Assembly: GCA_039881145.1 (NCBI GenBank)
Contig: JAYKKI010000027.1
Location: 18,859,001 to 18,923,000 of the forward strand
Direction: 5' to 3'
DNA length: 64,000 nucleotides
From: Druceiella hillmani
Taxonomy: Eukaryota > Arthropoda > Insecta > Lepidoptera > Hepialidae
Both the position numbers and the translations under genes were made by a program. Below the pieces are notes generated by a model. That model made no database searches. It saw only the letters and a list, made by a program, of their open reading frames with translations, and was not told the DNA's origin. This document shows, piece after piece, positions 1-12,029 of the stretch (within the stretch, counting starts at the first letter, position 1; each line of letters opens with the position of its first letter).

Positions 1-481
1 AAAATGTCGCGATAAGTTTTAAATGGATAGACTTAGATACATTATATCTGGTACCTAATTTAATTCTGAGAAAGTTATTTTGCAGGAAATAAGATATAAA
101 ATAATTGTTTTCAATTAAGTAAAGAATTATCTCTAGATTTAATAATTCATTCAGGTTACTAAGTCAGCCAGCAATGTCAATTCCTATACATGTAAATAAA
201 TAATGATTTAAGTATGTTGATTAAAAGTTAAAAGAGTTACACTTAATGTTTTATGGGTGCAATTAGGGGGTGTAATTAGGTAATAAAAATAATAATTTGA
301 AAAATCATAGCTGTAGTTACTTATTTATTTATATTTTATAAAACTGACGATATTATTTATGACTACGACCTACGAAACATAGGTTTATACCATATGAAAA
401 AATATAAAAGAAATATGCGCTACGGGTTCAAAATTGGCCATGCTGCTAATATCATGTGTATCCTGAACAAATAATATAATT
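1..481. other. AT-rich DNA, no gene seen
   Basis: No open frame of convincing length or composition and no RNA gene on either strand. The sequence is AT-rich with short poly-A/T runs and precedes the 239-bp tandem repeat. Confidence 0.6.
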
Positions 482-1197
482 TAAGAAGAAAAGAAAGTGG
501 TAAATGCAATCTGAGATGTCACCTCGTTATTTTGAAAGTTAGAACAGTATCTTGAACCAAGTGATTATTATGCAAAATTAAAGTTATATGATCATAATTC
601 TACGTAGATAACTTAGCCTTTTTAATCAAAGTTACCTACTGCTTTTGTGAAAACTAATGTAACTTGGCAACATTATTATTTTACTTGCATACTTGAATAT
701 TGTTTTAAGTGAAATGACTAAAGAAAAAAAGAAACTGATAAATGCAATCTGAGATGTTAGCTCGTTATTTTATAAATCAGAGCACTCTCTTCAAATAAGT
801 GATTAATACGCAAAATTAAATTTATAAGCTCATAATTTTGCCGTTTGTAACTTAGCGGTTCAAGTTAAAGTTACCTACTGCTTTTGTGAAAACTAATGTA
901 ACCTAGCGACTTTCTTATTGTGCTTACATATTTGAATATTACTTGAAGTGAAATGAGTGAAGAAGGAAAGAAGCTGATAAATGCAATCTGAGAAGTTACC
1001 TCATTATTTTATAAATTAGAACAGTCCCTTCAAACAAATCATTAATATGTAAAATTGATGTTATAAACTCATTATTTTGCGGTATGGAATTTAGCCATTC
1101 CAGTCCAAGTTGTCTACTGCTTGTATGAAAACTGAAGTAGCCTAGCACCTTTATAATCGTGCTTGCATACTTGAATATTATTTGATATAAAAAGTTA
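482..1197. repeat. Three-copy tandem repeat, period about 239 bp
   Basis: Three head-to-tail copies are readable by eye. The landmark 'taaatgcaatctgag' begins at 501, 739 and 978, giving periods of 238 and 239 bases. A second landmark, 'tactgctt', recurs in each copy, as does 'acttgaatatt' or a close variant near the end. Copies differ by scattered substitutions, so the duplication is not recent. No further copy is evident upstream of 482 or downstream of about 1,197. An 81-codon open frame on the minus strand lies partly in the third copy. It shows no family resemblance and is not conserved in the other copies. Confidence 0.9.
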
Positions 1198-3015
1198 ATA
1201 CCGATATATTTATATTCAATATAACACAGTGAAAGTCTCAAGAATATATAATAATAAATAATTTCAATATTATAAATATTCTATAATGGAAAAAAATCGA
1301 ATTATAAACAAAAACTAAATATAAATAACACTCTGGAAAAAATACTAAAAATATAATTCTAATAATTGCAAATTATAAAGAGAACAAAATAATCAATAAA
1401 TATTTAAATGAAAAATATTGCTCAGAAAATTTTTTATCTAATCATTAAACTGTTACTACCAAATATATTTGAAAGTGGTAGAAATTCAAATATTTCTACG
1501 CATACGAAACTTAGTAAATTCCTCATGATATGATAGTAAAATGTCTATCATATTAATAGATGTAAACAGTAAGATAGTATAATTATACTATTCTTGTACT
1601 AATCTTTCTTTCAAATATTTTACATTGTAATGGCTTATACTGACCGATTTTGTATTTAAATCTATCAAAAATACTTTATTGCAATTTAAAAGGGAAATTG
1701 AATTTTAAAGCAGTTTTAAATATTCGATAGCCTGCATTAAATAAAATAGAAATTTACATTATTTCGTTTATTGCATATGCTAAAAATACTCTACTTTGTT
1801 GTAAATATTATTATTTACCTTTTCTAACAATCAATATTTTTTTGAATCCTTCTAGATATTAATGCGCCTAAATTTACATAATTTAATAGTTGATACCTGC
1901 ATTTTTAAAATTTTAATAAGTTATATCGTGTAAAGAATATTTATGTACATTTTCAACCGTTATTGAATACAAGGTCATATCTCTTGCAACTTATACATGA
2001 AATTGATGTTATTTAGCGAAAACCATGTAAAGAAACCTCATATGCTGATCGTGAATTATCATCGTTCGGGCATTCAGTATTAAAATTCGGCCGAATTCAT
2101 ACATTTTTATGGTAGCACGGGATATTAACACATTTCAAGTCGTGACAGGTAAACACATACAAGAAATCAATTGATAGATCGTCAGTTTCTGTGATTGTAT
2201 TTGTCGATGCTTTCATAAAGTTTACGCATTGATATATATTCTAGAAAATAAATGAAGCAACCAATACTATAGGAAATTTTACTATAGGAAATTATATTCG
2301 GGGGAGGAATTCTGGAAATTATATTCATCATATTTTTTCTTCAATATTTTTAGATCACAAGAAATCAAATAACTTTTACAGATTACGCGAATGACATTTA
2401 CGCTATATAGGTTATTCGCGTGGCTTGTAAAGTTATTCTAAGACCTTGAATCTGGATCTGAGGAAAATGGACTATTATGATTATTTAACACATTTCAAGA
2501 GATAATTTTTATATTGTGCCGTTCTCTTATTTAATTTCCAGTTCAACTGCAACTTATCTGAAGATTTCAATTTATTGTGCATCTCCTTCGATATCCACTT
2601 TTACGTCATTGAAAGTGAATGGTACTGATGATGATATTGATTCTTATCAAGGATCAACATAGATATGCGAACTAAAATTTCACTATTTCAGTAGACTTAG
2701 GTCTGAAAAGAAAAAAGAATAAAATTGCAGTATAAGTTTGTGACAAATTTCGTGTATGAATCTTAAATATATGATTTCCATTACTATTTAAAATATCTAA
2801 TAAAAACAACCTGTGAAGAGGTTAAAAGTATAAATTTAAAAACATAACTTCGTCTGTCGAGTTTCATTTCATTTTATGCACTGATCTAAATACACAAAAT
2901 GACATGCATAACAACAGATCTACAGAAAATAAGTTACATATTGCAAGACATAAAATAGTAAGAAATTAAATGAACACAGAATTGCACAATTATCTACAAT
3001 TAAAATAAAACTCTA

Positions 3016-3019
<4 letters not shown>
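1198..3019. other. AT-rich DNA, no gene seen
   Basis: No coding region or RNA gene recognised. A short direct duplication lies near 2,264-2,294 ('actataggaaatt' twice). Around 2,040-2,190 a few short matches to the array cores ('aattcggccgaattcat', 'aagtcgtgaca') suggest a very decayed copy, but this is weak. Confidence 0.5.

Positions 3020-3089
<70 letters not shown>
3020..3089. repeat. (TA)n microsatellite
   Basis: Uninterrupted TA dinucleotides apart from a single G, about 70 bases. Confidence 0.97.
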
Positions 3090-3094
<5 letters not shown>

Positions 3095-3339
3095 TGGCAA
3101 TGATTAACTATTTCAAATAAAATTAATAGGAATTGTAAGGAAAATTATTAAGTCAACAGTTTAAATTACGGTATTTTATTTCGTCGCGAAATAATTTTCT
3201 TATAGAAATATCGAATAACTTTTCAAATTTTATAATTCCCATTCTGACATATAACCTTTAAATTCAGATTGATATGTTAAAACGCACAAACACCATTTAA
3301 TACAAATATATTGCGCCTAATGCTGATAGTGATATATCA

Positions 3340-3520
3340 ACTTATAAAATACTCGGTCAAACTCATCAATCCACGAGACATCAGAAGAGAAATATATATC
3401 TCAAGTCGTCACATATATACATTGGTGAAAACAAAATTGATAGATCATCTGAAAGAGAGTGACAAGGTTTGTTGGATATAATAAAGCCACGCAGATACTG
3501 TATCTTTTCCTGATTTTGTA
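3340..3520 (+). repeat. Decayed outlying copy of the array core (A/B type)
   Basis: The stretch 'cggtcaaactcatcaat' followed by 'cgagacatca', 'tctcaagtcgt' and 'attgatagatcat' follows the same order as the A and B cores of the array further on. It lies about 3 kb before the recognisable start of the array, so it may be an older, more degraded unit edge or a dispersed copy. Confidence 0.55.
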
Positions 3521-3921
3521 ATATTTGTAAAATTTTGCTGAATTGAGAACTATAATAGGTAACTATTGCTAACTATGAAAAAAACTAAAAGTGTGTAAAC
3601 TAAGTTTATGCATATTTAAATGCTCAAAAGTTTAACGATAAATATTAGGTGGGCATGAAAAATATCTCTTTTAAATCGATAAATAAAGCAAACAGCTGAT
3701 AAAATAGAACTAGCTACCAAGGAAGAAAATTCGTTTGTAACACCCCCACTGTTTTACAAGATATATCTCCCTTAAATATATATTGAAAAGAACATTACGT
3801 TAGTTCACATAAATAACAACAATTTATAGTTTTACTACAAAGTTTAATTACCTGGTTATGCTAGTGGTTATCCGAAATGGAATCGATCTTCGATCATCAA
3901 ATTTTCCAATTGCCGTTAAAA

Positions 3922-3972
3922 AAATTTAAAACCAAAGTTACGTTTGGCGTACGTAACTTTGGTTTTAAATTT
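3922..3972. repeat. Perfect inverted repeat, 21-bp stem, 9-nt loop
   Basis: The left arm 3922-3942 is the exact reverse complement of the right arm 3952-3972; the loop is 3943-3951. All arm positions pair (coordinate sum 7,894). A perfect stem in otherwise decayed DNA suggests a recent fold-back event or the remains of a short inverted-repeat transposon. It is not a bacterial-style terminator in this context. Confidence 0.93.
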
Positions 3973-4899
3973 AAATGCTAATTCGGTAAAATGGTGTTGA
4001 AAAAATTAATTATATTTTGCAGTGAAAAGTATTCTATATTCATTTTCATGTCACAGGTTATATATATGCAAAATTTTTCAAAGGAAGATTGGGTAGGTGT
4101 GATAACGAGAAAAGTAAAGGAAATCAATAAACTCGTTTAGACTTTTTTACTATTACATTTGTAAAGATTTGTCAGCTTCTCTGCCGACTACGCATATAAA
4201 ACAACTGTAGGATTTTACTGCCTGTACATTGAATTTACGACAAAAATATTTAAGAAAACATAAAGTTAATCGAAAACCAAAACATGTTTTGGTAATTTTT
4301 CTCTGTTTACCTGTGAAAATTAATGACTCGGATGCAGATTTTTATGAGCATGTAAGGATCAAGTTGAAATAATATTTATTTTTAATTATATGGAAATCGG
4401 TTTACTTTTTCAATATATATGAAAATTTAGTATTTTCAAAAAATAATTAAATTTATGCAACAACAAAAATAAAGGAGTACGTAACTACTCGACGCGTAAT
4501 AATTACACCAGTGTACAATGGGCATGTGTTCGTCAATAAATGGCGCTGCTGTATTTTAAATCGCCCAATGATATTTTTCACCCAGAAAAATATTGACAAA
4601 ATGTGATAGAAGTAAATTTTTGATTCGTGCGAGAAGTGTGGGTTCGTGGGGAAGTGTGGGAACAAATATCGTTATTGGTTGCCTTACACACATACATTTT
4701 TTCATACAAGTTTACTTTTGTTTCCTCAATTTCTTTAAAATTTGAATCTATTCTCAATATTGTAATTTAATTACTTTGGTAAGTTTAGTACAGGCTACAT
4801 AAATTTAATCCTTCCATACTACATGTCCATGTCACATACGTATAACAAAATTGTAAATCCTATCTGTAAATTGAGGATATTTTCGAAAAAAATTATTTA
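3973..4899. other. AT-rich DNA, no gene seen
   Basis: Contains a 70-codon minus-strand open frame (4453-4665) with no recognisable domain, signal or repeat; its composition matches the surrounding DNA. Nothing else supported. Confidence 0.5.
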
Positions 4900-5090
4900 A
4901 GGGAACTTAATAAAAAACAAAAAAACTGTTTTTGGAAGTTTTATCTGATTTTCTTTGAGCTTGTTTATTTGTTCGCTTGTCACACAAAAACGGCTAAAAG
5001 GATTTCAATAAAGTTTTCAGTAGTGGAATATATTGGGTCTGGGGTAATATTCAGGATACTGTCAATATAGTCTACCAGTAACATATAATT
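4900..5090 (+). mobile_element. Remnant resembling a dispersed lepidopteran repeat
   Basis: The stretch from about 4,975 ('tcacacaaaaacggctaaaa', 'gatttcaataaagttttc', 'tattgggtctggggtaat', 'aggatact') follows the order of a repeat seen over and over in moth and butterfly introns, in which an 'aaaacggctgaac' segment is followed by a 'gatttcgatgaaattt' segment and a 'tctggg...ataggctac' segment. The match is recalled from general familiarity with lepidopteran sequence, not from a search. Class (SINE-, LINE-tail- or Helitron-like) is not resolved. Confidence 0.45.
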
Positions 5091-6239
5091 AACAGGGTAA
5101 CATAGGGCAGAAGTTCTTTATAGTTGTTAATAGATTGCGTTGCTTGTATTTATCTTTCATTTGATTAAAAATATTTTCTAAAGTCTTATGTCAATAAAAT
5201 GGTGTGATCAGCTACTTTTAAAATGAAACCCAGAACGATATTATTCCAAATAAAATGTTCTAAATATTTAATATGATTTTACAATGAAATCGACTTAAGT
5301 GCACTAAATTAATTCCTCATTCAAACCACGCTTTTGATTGTAAAATAACATAATTACACATTTTGAAATTGTTTATCATTAATTATTCATTCTTTGCTAC
5401 TCCTTTGATTTAGTAATTTCTTTAAGGAGTAAATTTCTTAATGATAGTACCAATAGGAGTTGAAAAAAGTATTAATTTAACATAGTTAATTCCATACCCT
5501 TAAATTAACATGCTACATTTTCGTGAAAGAGATGATTTTTGCTTATTATTCATGTATTTATTCATTTTGGTAACAAGTACAAATATCTGCGCTTATGAAT
5601 ATCTTATTTATTTAAAATACCTAAAAGCAAAGGAAATAAAGCTCTCTTAAAAATAACATAGCATTTAAAAGGAAAAATATAAGTATATTTAAAAGGAAAA
5701 ATATAAGTATATTTTTAAGAGGCTTCAGACTTATTGATTCCAATATTGAAAATATTCAGTATTGCTACCAGAGCTGGTCCAACCTTTAGTATAATAATCG
5801 ACTTTAGTATACAAAAATTAACACTTTGCTACTCCATATAGAAAAAAAATACTTTTGGCATATGGGCTTTGATATATTATATCATAAAATAAATCCGTCC
5901 TTAATTTCTTAGTGGAACACTAATTATTCGTTATTTTATCCAATTAGATACCAATCGATGAATAAGTATAACTGTAATGCTAATCCAGCGTAAACTTTTC
6001 TGACCATAATTATTAGCAAAGGTTAAAAGTGATGTAAATTATGCAATGAACAAATGAAGCACAAAAAAATTATATCGAAAATAGCAGTTTAAAATTACTT
6101 CTAAGTCTAAATACTTGCATGGTGATTTCTTACATTTTACCTAATTTCCATCGCCTCGTTCTTCATTAATGACAGAATGTTATCAAACTTCTGACATATT
6201 GGAACATTGTAAAGTATAGACTTTTGATATTTTACTATC
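5091..6239. other. AT-rich DNA with a 24-bp direct duplication, no gene
   Basis: A 24-base unit beginning 'atttaaaaggaaaaatataa' occurs twice head to tail at 5663-5686 and 5687-5710. No coding region or RNA gene seen. Confidence 0.6.
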
Positions 6240-7449
6240 TGTATTAAATTTGATATTAATTTCTAGGTCGACAATATGCGTACAATCTTCAAGTTTCACA
6301 AACGAACCTATTTTGTGAAAGACAAGTTCATTTTTTTTCAATTTTTTTTAGACATTCACTTTTTTTTAAGTTTCCGATATATCTTAAACACATAATAAAT
6401 ATCCTACATCAATTTATGAATCAACAAATAGATGGTGTCGTTTTAAAGGTTATGTCTACATAGCTCCATAGTTTCCATCAAACGGAAGCTGCAGTTTTTC
6501 TTTCAAAAAGCTTTAGTGATACAAGTAGTTTTTAGTAACATTACCCAATTTTATTTATGAATTTTTTTACTTACATCCCTGTAATTAACTCTGAATTAAA
6601 CGAAGTTATATTATAATTGCCAAACCGCCTCTCTCGTTATACGAGAAAGAGAAATATAAATCTATATATAATATGGATTTTTGGACGAATTTTATATAAA
6701 GCAAACATTTGTAAATTAAACATATAAATAATTAAGTAATAAATTAAAATAATATTAAAAGAGTGACTGAAGGAGCTAAACAGGTATTTTCTTTTTTTCT
6801 TTTTGAGGCCCTTTACTTAAATCCTATTCAACTGACTTCAAGCAGCAAATTCAAATAAATAAAATGGGGATTCATAATTTTATATTTGCTGGTATTTACG
6901 CTAATATTAAATTTACCAGATTTTGTGGATAAAAAGAAACTAATCGAAAAAATTAAGGAAGCTCATGATAGGAAATACTATTTATTCCCAAAAAACAAAA
7001 GTTTTGGTCTTTATAAAATAAAATACCCTTCACGGAGCGAACAGTGAGAGTGTTAGTAAAAAATAAATTTATGGCTTTCCAATAATTGAAAAGCTGTTTT
7101 ATAAATACCGATACTCAGTTTATGAATACTGAAAATTAAGTACTAATTGAATTATAATATCAGCCAAGAACTATGTTTCTTATCATACTTATTTATTGTA
7201 AAAAACATAAAGTTTTACAATGTTTTTAGACCTTCCTTTAACGTATAATTATATACATATAGGTATACATACAGAAATTTAGTATTCAATATGGCTGTTA
7301 TATCTTTGGTTTTCTCTCTTATTGCGCGGAGTTGATATTCTTGATATAGTTCTAAATGTTATATGGACCAGTATTCAATGAATACTATCATGAAGCTAAT
7401 TAGTATTCTAGCAAATTAAATTTAGGCTATCTTTTTCATACAGCTAACA
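6240..7449 (+). repeat. Array unit 0 (partial, 5' edge of array)
   Basis: The first part recognisable as array. 6,250-6,330 ('ggtcgacaatatgcg', 'acctattttgtgaaa') resembles 16,905-16,970. 6,990-7,040 resembles the N block ('ataaaataccct' with 'cacggagc'). 7,190-7,330 is an O block ending in 'tagtattcaatatggctgtt' before core A. Upstream of about 6.2 kb the similarity fades. Confidence 0.65.
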
Positions 7450-7830
7450 AGCATATTTTAACGCTTTCACAGCTGTTCGTCTCTCTTAGTGGTTTACTCG
7501 TTAGATCGATTGACTTTAACGAACACCGTCAAACAAACATCTTGCACATTACTTGCCACTAACGCAGAAATATCATCGTGCGCGTGATCAGTCACGAAAG
7601 TCGGCCAAACTCATCAATTCATAAGACATCGCAGGAGAAATGTATCTCGAGTCGTGACGAAAATCCAATAGTGGAAAATAAACTAATATATCACTTTAAC
7701 AGCCATGACGTAGAGTATGATGTATGTATTATTAAGCTGTTAAAATATGCAGACTTTACTTGCCTGTACTTAATTAATGCCTGTACATCGCTACCTACAT
7801 TCATGTATGAAACAAGTGAGAGTTATTAAT
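7440..7830 (+). repeat. Core A, copy 1
   Basis: Carries 'cacgaaagtcggccaa', 'ctcatcaattcat', 'agacatcgcaggaga' and 'tctcgagtcgtgacgaaa', preceded by 'taacgaacaccgtcaaa' and 'gatcgattgac'. An 83-codon frame (7578-7829) covers it but is interrupted in the other A cores, so I do not treat it as coding. Confidence 0.88.
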
Positions 7831-8359
7831 TGAGGTTTAAGTATGATTCAGACCCATTTTTGTGAACTAACTCCAACTCAAAAATAAAAATTAATACAGG
7901 GACGCAAATAAAATTGCACCCTTGAGCAAAAATAATTTTTTAAACATTTAAATAAGATATAGTAAATTATGATTTAATGAAGTTTGACAAAATTTCAAAA
8001 ATATTTCAAGCTAACCACTTTAAACATTGTAATGGTTTTCGCTGAAATAATTTTGACAGTTTTAAGGCAGTATATGCTTTATATTATCAGACATCTATTT
8101 CCAACTAAAATATTTCATAGCCACTGTGATATAGTCATCAAAAATCACATCCAAAATTCTTCACCAATACAAATAATTTAAATGCCAAGTAATTTGGAAA
8201 ATTCTTATTGTCAAATTTTTAACTCAAACATGACGTTAAATTCTATTTGGTTTTGCGTAGCTTAAAGTTTACATAGCCTTTTCAAATCATAATAAAAATC
8301 AATAAACAGAAATGTGTTATCTAGTAATCCAATGAAGTTATAGCAAACAAAATATATTT

Positions 8360-8563
8360 AAATTTTCCTCACCTATATGAAACTACGTGATGTAGTATTA
8401 TTTCTACTTTATTTAAATTCTTTACCATGATCTAGGTATGACTATCATTGTACGACAAAATCTTCAGATGGAAAATTTGTAAAGATTGACCAGAGAATTC
8501 AAAGAATTTAAATAAAGTAGAAATAATACTACATCATATAGTTTCATATAGTTAAGAAAAATT
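8360..8563. mobile_element. Short inverted-repeat element with degenerate hammerhead
   Basis: The terminal inverted repeats are 8372-8422 and 8501-8551, 51 bp each with two mismatches (both inside the 'acgtgatgtagt' segment). Weaker pairing continues out to about 8360 and 8563. The ends match the elements at 55,290-55,456 and 56,212-56,276 ('tttaaataaagtagaaa', 'tactacatcacgtag'). The interior on the minus strand carries a decayed hammerhead core. There is no room for a transposase; it would be non-autonomous, either a MITE-like element or a fold-back of two Penelope-like terminal repeats. Target-site duplications are not clear. Confidence 0.82.
8425..8471 (-). ncRNA. Degenerate hammerhead-ribozyme motif
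   Basis: On the minus strand the sequence reads 'ccat' then CTGAAGA, then a stem-loop (ttgt/acaa around cgt). A disrupted GAAAC segment follows with a 7-nt insertion, then 'acctagatc' and 'atgg'. The outer 'ccat'/'atgg' can form helix I. The broken GAAAC core means it is almost certainly inactive. I recognise it by comparison with the intact-looking copy at 55,348-55,391. Confidence 0.6.
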
Positions 8564-8819
8564 TCATTATAATGAATTTCTAAAAAAATTAACGCCAAAT
8601 ATATTTAAAATATATCTATCGTAAGTTCTTAATAGACAAAATGTTTCTTCTCCTCAATTCGAATACTGTTAAATATTAACTAGCTTCTAAGACTCTACCT
8701 ATTTATATGTTTTTATGACTAAATGTAGTATTATCGATAAAAATACTTAGTTATTTCCTTTTATAATTCACACTATTTTATTTAGTTTTTATCTGTCTGT
8801 CTTAAATATAACGTAAAAC

Positions 8820-9190
8820 ATAATTTTCTTCCCCTTCACAGAACGTAAAAAACTAATCTCTTAAGAATAGTACAAATTACTAAATGTACGAATAAGCCGA
8901 CTTAAGCTGATCTCCAACTAGTAAATATAATCATAATACACAAAAATTCTTGTCCTCTTTCATTTAATTTCAACGGATATTCGACCCATGACAAAATATA
9001 AAGCTTATGAAGATAGTTTATTCCTATTTCCTTTAGATAATCCTTTATTCGATTAGATTAAATAATTGGCCCGCCTTTCAGTCGCTAACGGCGAACACAA
9101 CTTTAACTTAAAAGGAATTTATTAACTCGTGAAACAAAGAGTCGACGCAGTTAATACTAAAGCGTGTTTTGGCTTCATTTGAGGTTTATT
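8820..9190 (+). repeat. D block, copy 1
   Basis: Recognised by 'taagaatagtacaaat', 'ccaactagtaaat', 'ttcttgtcctctttcattta', 'tcctttattcgatta' and 'gtcgacgcagttaatac'. Matching blocks lie near 19.1, 30.0, 38.6 and 48.7 kb. Confidence 0.8.
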
Positions 9191-10115
9191 ATTTTGTTCG
9201 CTTCGGTAGTATTAATTGCATATACAGAATATTATCGTGCAAAGAAAAATATTTACTTTTATCCGAACACTGAAATCTAGTCATTGAGAGTCACTGACGT
9301 CACTGACTTGAAGCTAATCAATGTCAATGTAAAAATAATTTAGAAGTTTTTTACAAATTTAATGATAAACAAGCGTCTGCATTTCTACCCCAAATTTATA
9401 TAAATTCTTTTTTGAGTATGAAGGTATATAACTTGTAGGAAAAAATTTTCTCTCTGATTTTTGGGAAATTATAAAAATTATTAAACAAAAAATTTAATTT
9501 AATTTAAATCATGATTTCACGTGACAAAAAGTTGTCTCTTGATCACACTATGTCCATTATCATTAGTAGGTGCGATAGCTATCATCCCCTCAAACGTACA
9601 TTTTTTTTTCCAAATTTAACATCTGCTTTTGTAATGTTGATTAGCTAATTCACAGCGAGGAAAATACCAAAAATGCTGAAAATGAGCTCTTTTAGAATAA
9701 TAGTTATGTTAACTTTTAAAACACATAGTCGTTATTAGCGAATGTAAATAATATCTAAAAAAGCTCTAAAATATGATTGACTTTTTTTTCAATTTCTTGT
9801 ATTTTTCTATTGATTAAAAATTGAAAAATTATATGAATATATTACATTTATTCGTCCAGTAAAGACGGTATGTAATATTTGCTATTTCATACAAAACTGC
9901 AAATAATTAGTGTTGCTTTCTACCAGTGGAAAATTATACGTAATCTTTCCTGATAGAAGTTTCGAAAAGTAAACAAATAATATCTTTCGTTTCATTAGCT
10001 AGTTTTTACAACACATAAGTCAATTCTTTGAAAATCCGTGATATATATCACTTACGTATATTACACCATAATTGAGAAAACCGTTCCCTTCTCCTCTTAT
10101 ACCTAAATTGTAACA

Positions 10116-10117
<2 letters not shown>

Positions 10118-10195
<78 letters not shown>
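10118..10195. repeat. (TA)n microsatellite before G block
   Basis: TA dinucleotides with one C. It sits just upstream of the G block, at the same relative place as the large microsatellite at 50.27-50.76 kb. Confidence 0.95.
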
Positions 10196-10197
<2 letters not shown>

Positions 10198-10359
10198 CAA
10201 TATGATATATAATACGTATTCACATTTATAAATTTAACATAAATAAATATCATAAACATAACAATGAACACATTTTCTGGGAATACATTTGGTATGAAGC
10301 AACAAAATTTTTCGGTGTTTGCGATTTCTTATATATGTGCACACTTTACGCACAACATT

Positions 10360-10590
10360 CACGTAGCCTAACCACGTTACACACCCATCGATAAAAACAA
10401 TTGCTCGACCACATACGGTCGATAGGACACAATGTAACCAGATCCTAATAATTTAAAGAGTTAGCCTATCAGATATCATTACAGGCCGGCCACAATCCAT
10501 AAATTCTACTACTTTATCTTACCCCTTTAACTTCCAGCGAGTTTCAGAGTAAATTTTGGATTAACACCCAAACTTTTTGTTTATACAGAA
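10360..10590 (+). repeat. G block, copy 1 (3' part missing)
   Basis: 'acggtcgataggacacaat' and 'attacaggccggccacaatc' match the first half of the other G blocks. The 'gcccgtctggccgc' half is absent, replaced directly by the downstream 'cagcgagtttcagagtaaat' segment, indicating a deletion of about 150-200 bases in this copy. Confidence 0.75.
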
Positions 10591-10977
10591 TAAAATACTC
10601 TCTATGGGCCGTCATATCTCCAAAAATACAGAAATCTAAAAGCCTTTACGTAGTATTATAAAAAGGTTTGAAACGATATCTTGCAAGAAGTTTACAGCTG
10701 TAAAAAAATGGAAAAAGATAGCAAATTTTTTGATAAGTGGCTTTGGTAACTGGTAACTGGTTTGGCTATGACACAATTTATATCAAATATGTTTAACCTT
10801 CTAAAGCGAATTACAAATTATTAGTAATAAAACTTTTGCGAAAACTTTTATTTATTTTCATTTTATATATATTTTGAATGTTCTTCGTACTTCATGCCGT
10901 ATACAATCCTGATTCATCAGACAAGGAACGGCAAAATTATAATACTAGAAAGAGATAAAAAGTTTGTGATGTAAAAG

Positions 10978-10978
<1 letters not shown>

Positions 10979-11028
<50 letters not shown>

Positions 11029-11070
11029 TATATATATAACTATATATATATATACATATATATATTATAT
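10979..11070. repeat. (TA)n microsatellite
   Basis: TA dinucleotides with several single-base interruptions, about 90 bases. Confidence 0.95.
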
Positions 11071-11449
11071 TTATCTATATTATTACGATCTGTTCTGAAT
11101 GTAGTCAAAATTACATTGAGGATTGTACATGAAAAAAGATACATCTTATGGATAAACTGGTCTAAAATATTATGGAAACCCATATATTTCCTCCAGATTT
11201 TCCATTAAAATTTCATAGTTTTCACGGAAAGACTTTTTTTTTATGCTTTTATTATTTTCATAACTATTTTTTTCCTAACTACCTGTTAAACCAATTTTCT
11301 TCCTGAATTCGAAAGCAAGAACATTTATAAAAAGTTAAGAAATTTTTCTGTTTATTTTTTTTTTCTTCGGTTAATTTTTTAACCTATACTGGATCCATAA
11401 CCAATTTTTACATTACATACCACACATGGTTTTTTTTATGAATGTAAAT

Positions 11450-11880
11450 TGCCGTTCACGGTGTCGATTAAGTGCCTTTCTAACCTTTATGAGTCACACG
11501 TTCAAGACTCTCTCTTAATTTGCCTTTCATATTGATATTCCTCAGCGAATAACGTCAGGCGTCTTTATGAAACGTTGCTTTTATTGCCTTCCGTCAACAT
11601 AGAAATATGACATGCGCGCAATCAAACACGAAAGTCGCCTAAGCTCATCAATTGACGAAACATCACGAAAGAGTAACGTATACCTAAGTTTGACGGATAC
11701 ACACTCGAGGGAAATAAATTCATACATCATTTTAACGGTTGCAACATAACAAATAACGTATGTTAAACCAGCATATGTAGGTGAGACTTAGAGAATATTC
11801 ATGTATTTGTAGCTATTTTCCTAGATGTAGGAGGCAGTTCAAATTTGCTTCAAATACGAGTATAACCGCTATGGATAATT
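11450..11880 (+). repeat. Core B, copy 1
   Basis: Shows 'ctcagcgaataacgtc', 'gccttccgtcaacatagaaa', 'catgcgcgcaatcaa', 'cgaaagtcgcctaagctcat' and 'catcacgaaagagtaacg'. It is more diverged from the B consensus than the copies at 22.4, 32.8 and 52.4 kb. Confidence 0.85.
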
Positions 11881-12029
11881 GGTAAATCAATTGGTAATCA
11901 ATCATTCAGAAAGGCTAGACTACTTCTCACTATTTGCAGGAAAATATTTAACATAATCACATTAATTATGTGTAATAATACATAATTATTTTATGATTTA
12001 GGTAGGAAGGAACATTTCCAACAACGCCG

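Noticed and set aside
7440..7830. Core A as a possible tRNA-derived SINE head
   Set aside because: I could not place A-box and B-box motifs or a tRNA fold, and there is no poly-A or target duplication; the copies stand in fixed order within the array rather than dispersed.
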